Shown here piece after piece: positions 33,825-46,395 of a stretch of 64,000 bases of DNA (the stretch's first letter is position 1; every line of letters begins with the position of its first letter). Origin of the DNA: Capra hircus (Eukaryota > Chordata > Mammalia > Artiodactyla > Bovidae); the NCBI RefSeq assembly GCF_001704415.2, contig NC_030836.1:22542001-22606000 (forward strand), read 5' to 3'. Both the position numbers and the translations under genes were made by a program. The notes below the pieces were generated by a model that was not told the DNA's origin, did not search any database, and saw nothing but the letters and a program-made list of their open reading frames with translations.

Positions 33825-34524
33825 CAGTCAGTTCAGTTCAGTTGCTCAGTCGTGTCCGACTCTTTGCGACCCCATGAATCGTGGCATGCCAGGCCTCCAA
33901 CTCCTGGAGTTCACTCAGACTCCTGTCCATCGAGTCAGTGATGCCATCCAGCCACCTCATCCTCTGTCGTCCCCTTCTCCTCCTGCCCCCAATCCCTCCC
34001 AGCATCACAGTCTTTTCCAATGAGTCAACTCTTAGCATGAGGTGGCCAAAGTACTGGAGTTTCAGCTTTTGCATCAGTCCTTCCAAAGAATACCCAGGGC
34101 TGATCTCCTGGGTGGACTGGTTGGATCTCCTTGCAGGCCAAGGGACTCTCAAGAGTCTTCTCCAACACCACAGTTCAAAAGCATCAATTCTTCGGTGCTC
34201 AGCTTTCTTCACAGTCCAACTCTCACGTCCACACGTGACCACTGGACAAACCATAGCCTTGACTAGATGAACTTTTGTTGGCAGAGTAATGTCTCTGCTT
34301 TACAATATGTTATCTAGGTTGGTCATAACTTTTCTTCCAAGGAGTAAGCGTCTTTTAATTTCATGGCTGCAGTCACCATCTGCAGTGATTTTGGAGCCCC
34401 CCAAAATAAAGTCTGACACTGTTTCCACTGTTTCCCCATCTATTTCCCATGGAGTGATGGGACCGGATGCCATGATCTTCATTTTCTGAATGTTGAGCTT
34501 TCACTCTTTCACTTTCATCAAGAG
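33825..34524 (-). mobile_element. BovB LINE 3' part
   Basis: Antisense, bounded by a 10-bp TSD tggatggttt (33815-33824 and 34525-34534). The minus frame 33838-34254 encodes the C-terminal region (CGRESW, ELWCWRRLLRVPW, QYFGHLMLR). A second frame piece at 34300-34482 covers the part just after the RT palm. RT core absent. Confidence 0.94.
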
Positions 34525-34786
34525 TGGATGGTTTAAGTGCTTCTAAATTCTTGCCTCTTTGAAGACAAGACAAAGACAACTTTGAAAACACAAATACCCT
34601 GGCTTTGCAAACAAAGAGAAAACATGTGACTCAAAGATAATCTGCTAGAGACACCCAAACTCTTCCTTACCCTTGCCTTTCCCATGGAAGTTTTCCCTTT
34701 TGAAAATAGGTCTTACAAGTTAAATAGGATGGAATATTGTCAGCTAGAAATAAGCCTAATAGAGATATAAATCTCTCCTATTTTAT

Positions 34787-35133
34787 TTTTGTTATTGTTC
34801 AGTCACTCGATTCATTGTGTCTGACCCTTTGTGACTCCATGGATTGTGCCTGCCAGGCTTCCCTGTCCTTCATCATCTTCCAGAGTTTTCTCAGACTCAT
34901 GTCGATTGAGGCGGTGATGTGATTCACCATCTCATCCTCTGTCGTCCCCTTCTCCTGCCCTCAATCTTTCCCAGCATCAGGGTCTTTTCCAGGGAGTCAG
35001 CTCTTAGCATCACGTGGCCAAAGTATTGGAGCTTCAGCTTCAGCATCAATCTTTCCAGTGAGTATTCAGGATTGATTTCCTTTAGGATTGACTGGTTTAA
35101 TCTCCTTGCTGTCCAATGGACTCTCAAGAGCCT
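34787..35133 (-). mobile_element. BovB LINE 3' end (older type)
   Basis: Antisense; starts gttattgttcagtcactcga and ends near ggactctcaagagcc. A perfect 13-bp TSD tctcctattttat is at 34774-34786 and 35134-35146. Confidence 0.93.
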
Positions 35134-35146
35134 TCTCCTATTTTAT

Positions 35147-36224
35147 AACTATATATATATTTTTATTATAGCTGGAGTCTCGTTTTTTGTTTTTGCTCAT
35201 GGGAGTTTTTTCTCAGAAGTGAATTTTTAAGTCTAACCCAAATTCAATTTAATCAGCCTATATGGAAGGAAGACCTTGGGTTAAATCTGTTCCATATTAA
35301 TATGGAGATATAACTCACCTATCACCAGATTACCAAGCAAAGTAGCCAATATGGAAGTTGTTTTTAGATAATTTAATTATAAAGCATAGAAAGTGTGCAT
35401 ATGTATGGTGGTGGCGAGTACCTGGTGGAGAATTAAGTCAGCATTTTCAGTATCTTATCAGTATTTTTACACATGTCCTTTAAATGACCTTTGCTTCTAA
35501 TGTATGCAAAGTAATGTAATACAGGAAGTTTATGTAATGGCTCTAAGATACGCTAAGTTGAATCTAGGAGTTGTGGGAAGAGTGAATCACAGCCCTATGT
35601 CTTTAGAAATCTTCCAGAATTAAGAAAAGAAAATCTTTCCATGAATGTCATTCTGCCTTTTTGGCAGAATAGAAGGCCACTTGGCTGAGCATTTGGGCTT
35701 TGTGAATGAATAAGGGATTTCTTACCATGTATCATCTAACCAGCACCTGCCAAGAAATCTGAGCTTTCCTTTTTTAATTGCCAACCTCCCCGTGTTTCTG
35801 TTTTTTGTTGCTTCCAACTTCCCCCAGCTGTGTCAACTGCGGGATTCCAAGTGCTTTCTACCGCCGTGATGTCTGGAGTGTGATGAATGTCTGAAAGGGC
35901 TGCCAGGGACTTCTGGATAGTGCTGGGTCTTCCAGAGGGTGTCAGGAGCTGTCACCCTAGATTCTCTAATGTAAACCCCCATCCCTTCTCTTGTTAATAC
36001 TTATCCAGCAGTGGACAAATTTCTTTTCATATTAATGTTAAAAGAGCATCTTCAAATTCACCTACTTTTTAAATATATATCAGTCCTGCTATGAAAGGGA
36101 TAGTTAATTCCAAGTGTTTTTGCTAACAGTTCATCACTTTAAAGACCTCTTTCAAGTTTGCCTATCCAAATACTTAACTTTGCCATATTTTCTTAGTGTT
36201 ATTTTTTACTTCTAACTTTTCAAC
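35147..36224. other. unique DNA, no gene supported
   Basis: No repeat or gene recognised over more than 1 kb. Contains a short AT repeat just after 35147. Confidence 0.4.
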
Positions 36225-36514
36225 TTTTTAAAAATTTTATTTCATTATTATTTTTTGACTGTAATGGGTCATCTTTGCTGTGCAGACTTTGTCTTAGTTG
36301 CAGTGGGATGGTTCTCTTCCTTGTGGTGTAGAGGCCTCTGGTTCCAGTGGCTTCTCTTGTTGCAGAGCATGGCCTCTGGGCACATGGGCTTCACTAGTTG
36401 TGGCCCATGGGCTTAGTTGCTACGTGGCATGTGGAATCTTCTGGAACCAGGGATAAATCCATGTCCCTGCATTGGCAGGCAGATTCTTAACCACTGGTCC
36501 ACCAGGGAATCCCC
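36225..36514 (-). mobile_element. CHR-type artiodactyl SINE, near full length
   Basis: Antisense, with aagattttatttca-like start, cttctcttgttgcagagcat, gggcttcactagttgtggcc, cttagttgctacgtggcatg and the tRNA-like end gcattggcaggcagattctt followed by ccaccagggaatccc. Confidence 0.85.
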
Positions 36515-36779
36515 CAACTTTTGAAACTGCACAATTCTTATAGAATTCTAACCAACGCTAATTCTACATCTTACAAGTTCAACAAGCATTTCTAATGGGC
36601 TCAGTTCTGTTCTGGAAGAATGATAGGAGCAAATGTTGGAAGACATGGCAAGTTGATAAAGATCCAATAGGCATTGTTGATTTCTCAGTGCTATTTATTT
36701 ATTGATCCCTTGTCCTCTCCAAAAAATAACGGTGGGGGGGGGCGCGGTTTATCTACAAAAACTACATACATAAAGTAAA

Positions 36780-36858
36780 AGGGATCGAACTGACTTCTCT
36801 TTGTCTCCTGCACTTGCAGGTGGGTTCTTTACCACGAGTGCCACCTGGGAAGATCCAA
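36780..36858 (-). mobile_element. tRNA-like SINE head fragment
   Basis: Antisense head only: gggatcgaactgacttctct, cttgcaggtgggttctttac, gtgccacctgggaag. It could be from a CHR or Bov-tA element. Confidence 0.6.
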
Positions 36859-36865
36859 AAGAACA

Positions 36866-37097
36866 TTTCCTGTGCTTAGCAATTCAGTTGTGTTCACCTC
36901 TTTGTAACACTGTGCACTGTAGCCTTCCAAAAGAGGAAGCCTTCCAGGCTCCTTTGTCCATGGGGATTCTCCAGGTAAGAATATTGGAGTGGGTTGCCAT
37001 GCCCTCGTCCAGGGGATCTTCCCAACCTAGCAATCTAACTGGGGTTTCCTGCATTGCAGGTAGATTCTCTACCAGCTGAGCTACCAGGGAAACTCAT
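36866..37097 (-). mobile_element. Bov-tA SINE
   Basis: Antisense: gtgcttagcaattcagttgt tail side, a body with a small internal duplication (ccttccaaaagaggaagcct), and a complete head ending gctgagctaccagggaaac. Confidence 0.9.
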
Positions 37098-37269
37098 TTA
37101 ATTTCATTTATCTGAAACTAAATAGGCATTTCAATTATTTAAACAATGATTAACAGTTGTATGTTCTTGTCTGCATTACTTATTTGTAATCTGTTGGAAA
37201 TACAATGATATTTTTCTATTTTTTCTCAGTTAATTTGAGTGATATTCAAGTGAAAAAGTACTGACCATG

Positions 37270-37560
37270 TTTTCCAGCAGTTGTCTGGTCAGGGAAGGAC
37301 TTTCCAATAAAGTGACCTTAGAGCTACATTCTGAATAATGAGAATAAGCCAGCTGTACAAAGATCAGCTAGAAAGCATTGCAGCTGGAGGGAACCACTAT
37401 GGCATAGGCCCTCCAGTGGGGTAAAACTTCCTCTCCTTAGGGTAAGAAGGAAGACCGAAGGTTTGTAAGGAAGGTAGGACCCAATGTTGGAAAGGGACAT
37501 GGAGAAGTAAAAGCCATGAGATGAAGTTTGGATTTTATTCTGAAAGCCAAGGAAAGCCAT
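37270..37560 (-). mobile_element. L2 LINE 3' fragment
   Basis: Antisense L2 text: gtctggtcagggaaggactt, accactatggcataggcc, then tttggattttattctgaaag and aaggaaagccatagg. Diverged. Confidence 0.6.
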
Positions 37561-38360
37561 AGGCAGGTAAAATTCCTATTGAAGAGACTCCCAAAATAAA
37601 GTATATCATTTAGGGTCCCATCAGGAGGCAGAACTATTCAGTAGGCACAATTATTACCATTTAGTGCAAGTGACAGCTTGATTAATTGTGATGCCACTGC
37701 ATGCCATGCATTGCTAGCATCTCATTTCCTGCTGGCAAGGTGCCTAACTGCATTCAAATTCAAGGACACTTCCAAACCAATTCACAACCTTGTCTTGGGT
37801 GGTCTGGGTTTTTCGGGTACCGATTTCTATAAATATCAGAGGATATAGAAATCGCATAGCAATTTTAATGGAAGTAATTTACTATACAACACGGTTAACT
37901 AGAATTCATCCAGCTAGGTGACAAAAAGGGTAAAAAAAGAGAGAGAAGTCTCAGGAAATAACTGCAGGAAGCAGCCCCTCTGGACTGTGCAACAAAAGCA
38001 AGAGGTAGGACTTAATAAAGCCTGAAGGAGGGGCTGCTTGGAGTTGACACTTGACATGTGCTTGTAGCTCAGGATACTAGGAGGGGTCCTGTGGGGTGAT
38101 GCTGCTATGGATATCTTTGAGAGGGCTCCATGAGGCTATTTCTGTGAATGCTGGAAACACCAAAAAGCAGATGCAGCTGCTTCTATGGAAGAAACTGCTG
38201 CCTCCAGGGTGATGGTGTGACAATCCCAATAACAGGAGAATGAAAAGAAGGAGCAAGTCTATCCTTCTTCCTGCAAAAAGGTGAATGGTACACTCACAGT
38301 CCTGCCATCATAAAGCAGAGCCCAGTGATGCTGAAAGATGGAAATGGATTGCCTGCCCCC
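37561..38360. other. unique DNA, no gene supported
   Basis: No repeat or gene recognised. Contains mixed purine-rich segments around 37920-37960. Confidence 0.4.
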
Positions 38361-38373
38361 AGGAAGGTAATGC

Positions 38374-38505
38374 GGAGAAGGCAATGGCACCCCACTCCAG
38401 TACCCTTGCCTGGAAAATCCCATGGACGGAGGAGCCTGGTAGGCTGCAGTCCATGGGGTCGCACAGAGTCAGGCACGACTGAAGCGACTCAGCAACAGCA
38501 GCAGG
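38374..38505 (+). mobile_element. Bov-A SINE monomer
   Basis: Sense unit from ggagaaggcaatggcacccc to an AGC-rich tail, bounded by a perfect 13-bp TSD aggaaggtaatgc (38361-38373 and 38506-38518). Confidence 0.93.
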
Positions 38506-38518
38506 AGGAAGGTAATGC

Positions 38519-40489
38519 AGGACGAATCAGTGCAGCAGGCGAGAGCCATGCAGTTAGCGTCGTCCACTCCCTTTCCTGAGCACCTAGACATCTCACTGCA
38601 AACTAATTAACTACTCTCCTTTTGAAACCTCCTGAAGAGGCTTCAGAGCTCCAGACTAACTAACCCCTTCAATTCAGGTGAGTCTCAAAGGCAAATGTGT
38701 GTATTCTTAGCTTTCCTCCAGGTGCTACGAATCCAGACAAAGGAGGCCTGGATGATGGCAGTCCTCAGCATGGTCTCAGACAGAAAAAGGACCTTTTCTC
38801 CCTCTTACAGCTCTCATTCTGAGGATCATCCCTGATTGTCAATTTATTAGATTAGAGGTGTTGCACTGTCTGCTAATCAGAAAACACTTGATTTAGCCTC
38901 AGGTGATCTTCTTAGGTAATTAGCTCAGGTACCTAACACCTGACTTCTCTTTCTATTTGGAGAAAATTTGATAATCCATTTCTTCTTTCAGAAGGCCTGG
39001 GGACGGCTGGGAATTTCAGTTATGACCCAAGCTAATTTTCGTGCTTATAGGTGCATATTTAATGATCAGGACAGCCTGCTGTCTTTGGTCTGCATTCAAT
39101 ATCATCACACAGAGATGTAGCTACAGAGTCCTTGCTGTTCTGAGCCTTTGTCTTGAGTCTAGAGACTCAGGTTCAAAAAGGTTCTTAAGAAACTTCTCAG
39201 AGGTTCCTGGGGTGTTATTGAGTGCAAGCCAATTACCAGTTCACAAAGCTGGTCTCTCCATTTACAGCTCTAGGAGGAGAGCAGGAAAAGGAGGAAGCAA
39301 AGACATATTCAGCTCTTACTCTTTATCAGAATATCTATATCTATATATATGTATTTCAAAAAGATGGAAACTCTGAAGTTGGCAGTGTTTTCTGAAGGAA
39401 AAGCATAAGTAAGAATAAACACAAAATTAAACAGAAAAGAAGATTGGATCCAGAAATTCAAGTCGAACTGGCCAAAAAATAATCCACATACTTTCTACCA
39501 TATCATGACACCTACGGCCCTGCAGAGTGTGGCAAGTACGGCAGCACACATTGTTAAGAGACATGAGACACATTGGATGCTAGTCTGGGTGGTATTTCAG
39601 TTCTTTAGAGGAAAAACAGCCCAGGTAAAAATGCTTGGCTGCCTGTGATGAGGCAATATCCCATGCATTTCCTTTGCTTTTTTTTTTTTTTTAAACCACA
39701 ACAAAGATTGCAGTGTAAATTACTTTCTTCTGTAAATCCTCTAGAGTGGAGCTGTTGCTAAGTTCTTAATTTGAAGGAGGCATAATTGCCTTCCAAATGC
39801 TGGTGTGAGCTGTGGTTAGAGAAACACCATACTGGCCATGAATGTTACATGCAAGGATGCACTAGTTTTAGTTGAGTTTTCATGCTGCTCACAGGTAAAG
39901 TCTATATTCAATTTGCAAGCCTCCTCTCAGCTCTGTGCTGATAAGGGGGCCTGTGATTTTTATCTAACAGGGTAAGCAAAAGGTCGTCACGCTGCAGATT
40001 AGAAATACAGCTTCCTTCAAGGAATGGGAAACTCAGAGATAACCACTCTGAAATCTCCCTCTGCCCGGGTGAGGGGGCAGAATATGGAGACAGCGGCAAT
40101 GTCTCAGAGGATTTGCAGAGACAGCCCAGCTCAAAGCTTTTGCAGGGCCGGGTGGGAGTAGACTGAGTGGGGCTAGGTGGGCACAGCAACAATCTTACCT
40201 TTTTAATGTTTTCTAAAGGAAGTCACCAAAAGGGAGGTAATCTAGCATTCATATTGCTTCATTTTGGTTTGTAGATTATATTTTGCACACATTTTCCTTA
40301 TGTCTTCTTCAAAACCTCCCTGGATAATAGAGACTGTTACAGTTAGAGGTTTAACTCTAAAAAAGAAGGGGCTAAACCACTCTCAAAGGTAGAAGAGAAC
40401 AGGCTCAGGAGACACTGTTGCAATAAAATAACGTATATATAAAAATATGCAGATATACACAAAGATGTATATATGTATTATCTCCACAA
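38519..40489. other. unique DNA, no gene supported
   Basis: The longest apparently repeat-free stretch in this half (about 2 kb). There is a T-run at about 39678-39692 and a short TATATC-type tract at about 39332-39350. Open frames here are short and have no recognised domains. Confidence 0.4.
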
Positions 40490-40650
40490 AAATCATGGGA
40501 ACTTGTCAGAGAAAAAGTATTATCCTCATTTAGGGATTTTTTTTAAAAAGTGGAAGTCACAAGTCTTGACTACAGCAGAGATTAAATAGCAAAACTAAAC
40601 TTTTGTCCAGAATCTCTGGCTCATGCCTTTTCCTTTATTAAGCTGCCTGA
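40490..40650 (-). mobile_element. Possible MIR SINE
   Basis: Weak antisense MIR order: agtattatcctcatttaggg, aagtggaagtcacaagtctt, ccagaatctctggctcatgc. Low certainty. Confidence 0.4.
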
Positions 40651-41054
40651 AGGTAAAGACTATTCATCATTATCAGAGATATCATTACACCAATCGCCAC
40701 AAGCTACCAAGAGCTCATAGGCAAAGTATTATTAAATACACTTTCTATACAGCCTCATTTAATCTTCACTCAAACTATACATGAGGTTGCTTGGTTACAA
40801 TAGTACATAAACCCCTCAAGAAAACAGGTCGAATGTGGCAACATGGACCTGGAACCACAAAGCCCTTGAAGGAAATATCCATGAAGAGAGCCATAGAATG
40901 CTGCTGAGAAACAGCTTGCATCTGATGCACCTGGGTATACAGTATGAAGTGTATAACAACCTGGGCAAATAGTTATCACCAGCTTGATCTTTCTTTCTCT
41001 TATCTGTAAATTGGGAAATTATATTGTGTGACTTTGTTCTGTTTATACTTGGCT
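40651..41054. other. no recognised element
   Basis: Unique-looking DNA; nothing supported. Confidence 0.35.
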
Positions 41055-41288
41055 AAAGCTGCTGCTGCTGCTGCTGCTAAGTTACTTCAGTTGCGTCCGA
41101 CTCTGTGCAACCCCATAGACAGCAGCCCACCAGGCACCCCCGTCCCTGGGATTCTCCAAGCAAGAACACTGGAGTGGGTTGCCATGTTCTTCTCCAATGC
41201 ATGAAAGTGAAAAGTGAAAGTGAAGTCGCTCAGTCGTGTCCAACTCTTAGCGACCCCATGGACTGCAGCCCACCAGGCTCCTCCGCCC
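41055..41288 (-). mobile_element. BOV-A2 SINE, slightly truncated
   Basis: Antisense dimer beginning with seven GCT units. The second monomer stops early after caccaggctcctccgccca. No TSD seen. Confidence 0.9.
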
Positions 41289-41605
41289 AAAGATCTGTAT
41301 TTCCTAAGATCCTCTTCACAATTTGGTTAGAGTTGGTCAAAAGAGGAATATGCTCGGGATTAGGAAGGTGAAGTGAAGCGGAAGTCATTCCTTTCAGAAG
41401 ATCAGCATGACCTGACGTCATAGTGAACGAGTGTGGAAATGCCTGGCGGTGTGAGCGTGCCCTCACAATCCTCCATTCCACAGCTAACTCCTCTTACTAG
41501 TGGCTGGCTTTGACGACCAACAGTGGTAGCAGGCCAGCAACTAAGTGCTTGGCTGTGGACTCACAAAAGCAGGAACTACAGAGAAGCAACAGTTTCCCAG
41601 AAAGC

Positions 41606-41817
41606 AAACCTCCTGGTAGCTCAGATGGTAAAGAATCTGCCTGCAGTGCAGGAGGTTTGATTTCTGGATCAGGAAGATCCCCTGGAGGAGGGCATGGCAA
41701 CCTACTCCAGTATTCTTTCCTGGAGAATCCCATGAACAGAGGAGCCTGGTGGGCTACAGTCCATGGGGTCCGAAGAGTCAGACACAACTGAGTGACAAAC
41801 CATTTCACTTTCACTTC
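41606..41817 (+). mobile_element. Bov-tA SINE
   Basis: Sense: ggtagctcagatggtaaaga head, a small deletion before ggtttgatttc, body, and a tail ending in tttcactttcac. Confidence 0.9.
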
Positions 41818-42097
41818 CTGCGACTCTGCTTTAGTGGCAGATATGTTAATTAGGCTTCTTGCATTTATCTTCATGCTCTGATTAGTCTGCCTGTGCCAGG
41901 CATCAGGCTGGCTCGATAGCAGTGTTTTCTCTTATTCCTTCCCACCCTTGTCTTCCAGGTTTTCACTTTGTTGCCTCCTCCCAGTTTGTTCCAAGTATAA
42001 TTCATATAACAAATCTGCATTCCTTAATACTTACAATGACTCTGCTTTCCTTGGTCTTGACTAACTGAAATATCTCTGTAATCTTATAATGACTGAA

Positions 42098-42318
42098 TAC
42101 GGTGCTTAGTTGCTCAGTTGTGTCCAACTCTTTGCGAGCCTTTGAACTGTAGCCCACCAGGTTCCTCTGTCCATGGGATTTTTTAGGTAAGGATATTGGA
42201 GTGCGTTGCCATTTTCCTCTTCTAGGATCTTCCAGGCCCAGGGATCGAACCCTCCTCTCCTGTGTCTCTCACATTGCAGGCAGATTCTTTTTACCCACTG
42301 AGCCATCGAGGAGGCCCA
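42098..42318 (-). mobile_element. Bov-tA SINE
   Basis: Antisense; ggtgcttagttgctcagttg tail side to gccatcgaggaggccc head end. Flanks aatgactgaa (42088-42097) and aatgattgaa (42319-42328) are a 9-of-10 TSD. Confidence 0.9.
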
Positions 42319-42328
42319 AATGATTGAA

Positions 42329-42734
42329 AAAGTTTACAAATAACAAAACTTGGTATAAAGTAGTGGCACAATAGATGGTACCTGCAGTTATTATCATCAA
42401 ATGTTGTCTGAACCTCAACTCATAGTGTTTCTTGTCCTCTTTCTGCTTCTGCTCTGTTACGTTCACTCTGTCAGTGGTTTTCTTTGTAATTTCAACCTGC
42501 ACATGGTCTTTCCTGAATACCTCGAGCAAAAGGTACTTCAGGAAAATTTAACTCAATTAAACAAATGGTATTTGGTTCCTGAGTATAGCTGTTGAAATTC
42601 CTAAGAGAACCATCTAAGTGCCCATATGATTAGACTCAGTCAACAAAAATCACAGATTACCTGCTTGTGTTGGTCCTCTGAACTAGTATGAAGATAGGCA
42701 GATCCTGGTATTTGGACATATCCACTTGAACATA
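42329..42734. other. no recognised element
   Basis: Unique-looking DNA between SINEs; nothing supported. Confidence 0.35.
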
Positions 42735-42862
42735 TGGAGAAGGAAATGGCAACCCACTCCAGTAGGCTTGCCTGGGAAATCTCATGGACAGAGAAGCCTG
42801 GCAGACTACAGTCCAAGGGGTCACAAAAGAGTCAGACATGACTTAGCAAATAAACAATAACA
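42735..42862 (+). mobile_element. Bov-tA/Bov-A SINE 3' half
   Basis: Sense body from ggagaaggaaatggcaaccc to gtcagacatgacttagcaa with an (aataaac)-like tail. Head missing. Confidence 0.85.
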
Positions 42863-43108
42863 TGAAAACCCCAGAGTTCCCAAATATTAACTTTTAATAT
42901 TTAGCATCTGCGTACACTTACTTAACATACTTGGTTGCCGTATGACCATCAGAATTGTTTCATGCCCACCTGTCTTTTGTTGCATCCTGATATTTGTGGC
43001 TTGCCTCTGCAATTCCCAACTTACTGTGACATTAGAACATTATTTCAGTGGGTTAATTCTACTTTATTAAAATTTAATGGGGTGAATAGCATACTTACTT
43101 AATACATT

Positions 43109-43310
43109 ATTGGGCTTCCCTTATGGCTCAGCTGGTAAAGAACTCACCTGCAATGTAGGAGACTTTGGTTCAATCCCTGGGTTGGGAAGATCCCCTGGGG
43201 AAGGGAAAGGCTACCCACTCCAGTATTCTGGCCTGGAGAATTCCATTACCTTCATAGTCCCTGGGGTCACAAAGAGTTGGACACGACTGAATGACTCACT
43301 TTAACTTGGA
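43109..43310 (+). mobile_element. Bov-tA SINE
   Basis: Sense full-length copy: atggctcagctggtaaagaa, ggttcaatccctggg, body, and gttggacacgactgaatgac tail. Confidence 0.92.
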
Positions 43311-44547
43311 TATAAAGTCTAATATTTAATAACCATTCAGTGTTCTTAGAGAGCAGGCAAACAACATAAAGTAACTATTTTCTAGGAGGTTCTATCAAAA
43401 CAAGAAAAGAGAAGCTAAACTGAAAGTGTGGCTTGTTGGGAAAATTGTGCTTAGCTAGACTCTCTTGCAGAGCTGATAAATTCTTATTTTCTCATATTTT
43501 TTTATTAAGGTGTAATTTGCATGCAGTGAAATGTATGGATCTTTGGGGTATGGTTTGATGACTTTGGCTGACTGCACACACCAATATTCAGGAGCATGCT
43601 AGAACCACATTACAAGGACTGATCTATATAAAATTTTTGCAAGTCAGCTATTCAACCATTTGGAGGAGTATTAATACCAAAAGAAAAATCTACAAATGCT
43701 GAAAGCTGGGGCTCTTTGTTGCTGAGTCAGTTTGTCAGCCAGCACACCACTATAAAATCTAGATCTTATCAAGATATCAAATAAAACCTTCATGCCAGAA
43801 ATATTCTCTCACTCCTCCCCTCTTATTTCAACCCTCTAGTTTCAACCAGAGCACTGACTTTGTTCTCTTACATTAATTTTACCTCTTCAGAACTTCACAT
43901 AAATGTAATAATATAGTTTCTACCATTTTGTGTTTAGATTATTTAGCTTAATATAAGGTTTTTGAGATTCATCCATTCTATTCCAAGAAACAGTAATATC
44001 TTTATTTCTGTTGCTATGTGACTTTTAATTTTTATAGCTATGGCAAAATTCTTAATCCATATCACATTGCTAGATACTTGGGCTTCTTCCAGCTTCCGGC
44101 TTCTGTTAGTAAAACTCCTATTAACATTCTTGTACAACTCATTTTGTGGACAGAATACTTTTGTTTCTCATGGAAACCTATCTAGAAGATGAACCACTGG
44201 CTCAGAGGGCAGGAATATCCTTATCTTTATGAAAAATTACCAGACCCGTTGCTAAAGACATTGGATAATTTTGCACTCCTGCTGTATAAAAGTTCTGGTT
44301 GCTCTCATCTCAGCCAGTGTTTGATGTCTCCTGTGTTTTTTAACTTTAGCTATCTGCTCAGTATGTAATGGCATTTCATTGTGGTTTTAATTTTGATTTC
44401 TGTTATGACTAATGATGCTGTGTATTTTTTCATTTTCTCAAAGGCCATTCATATACATTCCTTTGTAAAGTAACTGTTTAAGTATTCTGCCTATTTTTCT
44501 TGGGTTGTTTGTCTTTTATTATTGAATTATAGGAGTTTATGTATTCT

Positions 44548-44870
44548 CAGTTCAGTTCAGTCACTCAGTCGTGTCTGACTCTGCGACCCCATGAATCGCA
44601 GCACGCCAGGCCTCTCTGTCCATCACCAACTCCTGGAGTCTACCCAAACCCATGTCCATCAAGTCGGTGATGCCATCCAGCCATCTCATCCTCTGTCGTT
44701 CCCGTCTCCTCCTGCCCACAATCCTTCCCAGCATCTGGGTCTTTTCCAATGAGTCAACTCTTCATATGAGGTGGCCAAAGTACTGGAGTTTCAGCTTCAA
44801 CACCACTCCTTTCAATGAACACCCAGGACTGATCTCCTTTAGGATGGGCTGGTTGGATCTTTTTGCAGTA
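44548..44870 (-). mobile_element. BovB LINE 3' end in the old L1
   Basis: Antisense; cagttcagttcagtcactca start to ggttggatctttttgcag. Flanks tatgtattct (44538-44547) and tatatattct (44871-44880) match 9 of 10, a TSD inside host L1 sequence. Confidence 0.92.
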
Positions 44871-45655
44871 TATATATTCTGAATACATGTACTTCCTTAG
44901 ACATATGTATTGTTAAGTATTTTCTCCTAATCTGTGGCTCAGTCATTTACTTTATTAATGTATTTATTGAGCACACAGTTTTGGCTTTGATAAACTATAT
45001 TTTATCACATTTTTCTTTTATGAAAAGCCCTACCTATACATCTGGGTCCTGTTTATAAAATCTTTGCCTATCCCTAAATTCACAATGGTTTTTCCTATCC
45101 TTTGTTTCCTCGTGAAGCTTAATGTTTTTAACTTTTATGTTTGTGTCTATACTCTTTTTCAATTAATTTTTATTTATGGTCTATGAGGTATAAGTCAAGT
45201 TTCCTTTTTAAAAAATATAGCCAATTGTTCTAGCACCACTTTGTGAAAAGACCTTTCTTTCCCCATTGAAATGCTTTGTGGCCTTGATCAAAAAGCAATT
45301 GACTGGGTAAGTGTGGGTGTACTTTTGGACTGTCTATTCTGTTCCATGTCTCTAATTGTCAATTTGTAGGCAACTAGCACCTTATCTTAATTACTCTAGA
45401 GTTGTCCTTCAACTTTCATCATTTTGCTCAAGATTATTTTGGCTAGGCTAGGATCTCTGTATTTCCACATAATTTTAAAAAAAAAACTTTTTACTGAAGT
45501 ATAATTGTTTTGTAATGTTGTATTAGCTTTAGGTATATAGCAAAGTGATGCAGATATAGATATAGATATCTATTATTTTTTCAGATTTTTCCCTTATTGA
45601 TTATTATAAAATATGGAATATAGTTTCCTATGCTATATAATAGGTCCCTGTTGGT

Positions 45656-45656
<1 letters not shown>

Positions 45657-45744
<88 letters not shown>
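45657..45744. repeat. TA dinucleotide microsatellite
   Basis: About 88 bp of almost perfect TA repeats, expanded within the short TATATA tract normal to this L1 3' UTR. It gives the artificial YIYIYI frames on both strands. Confidence 0.97.
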
Positions 45745-45747
<3 letters not shown>

Positions 45748-45755
45748 GTGTGTAT

Positions 45756-46395
45756 CTTTTTGCCTTTTCATACTGTTCATGGGGTTCTCCAGGCAAGAAT
45801 ACTGAAGTGGTTTGCCATTCCCTTCTCCAGTGAATCACATTTTGTTAGAGCTCTACACCATGACCCATCCATCCTGAATGACCCTACATGGCATGGCTCA
45901 TAGTTTCATTGAATTAGACAAGGCTGTGGTCCATGTGTTCATTTTAATTCATTCTCTGTGATCATGCCACCGCTGACCCATGCCTCTGATGGAGACTCCT
46001 GGGTACTCAGAGGCTAGTCTGGGTCAGTCTCTAGTGGGGTCACTGCTCCTTTCTTCTGGGTCCTGGTGCATGCGAGGTTTTGTTTGTGCCCTCCAAGAGT
46101 CTATTTCCCAGTCTTGTGTAAGTTCTGGTGGCTCTGTGGTGGGGTTAATGGCTATCTCCTCAAGAGGGCTTATGCCACACCCAGGTCTGCTGCACCCACA
46201 GCCCCTGCCCCTGCAGCAGGCCACTGCTGACCCGTGCCTCCATAGGAGACACTCAAACACTCAAAGGCAGGTCTGACTAAGTCTCTGTGGGGTCTCCCAG
46301 TGTGCACAAGATTTTGTTTGAGCCTTCTGAGCATCTCTGGTGGGTATGGGGTTTTATTCTAAATGTGATTTCACCCCTCCTACTGTATTACTATG
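45756..46395 (-). mobile_element. BovB LINE, inverted 5' segment
   Basis: This part reads antisense: catactgttcatggggttct, caggcaagaatactgaagtg, and further 5'-region text through 46380. At about 46396 the element switches to sense (gaacaaagctagaggaggtg). The two parts belong to one insertion, because the flanking TSD encloses both. Confidence 0.8.

Noticed and set aside
45581..45903. Long YIYIYI frames on both strands
   Set aside because: Translation of a TA microsatellite.
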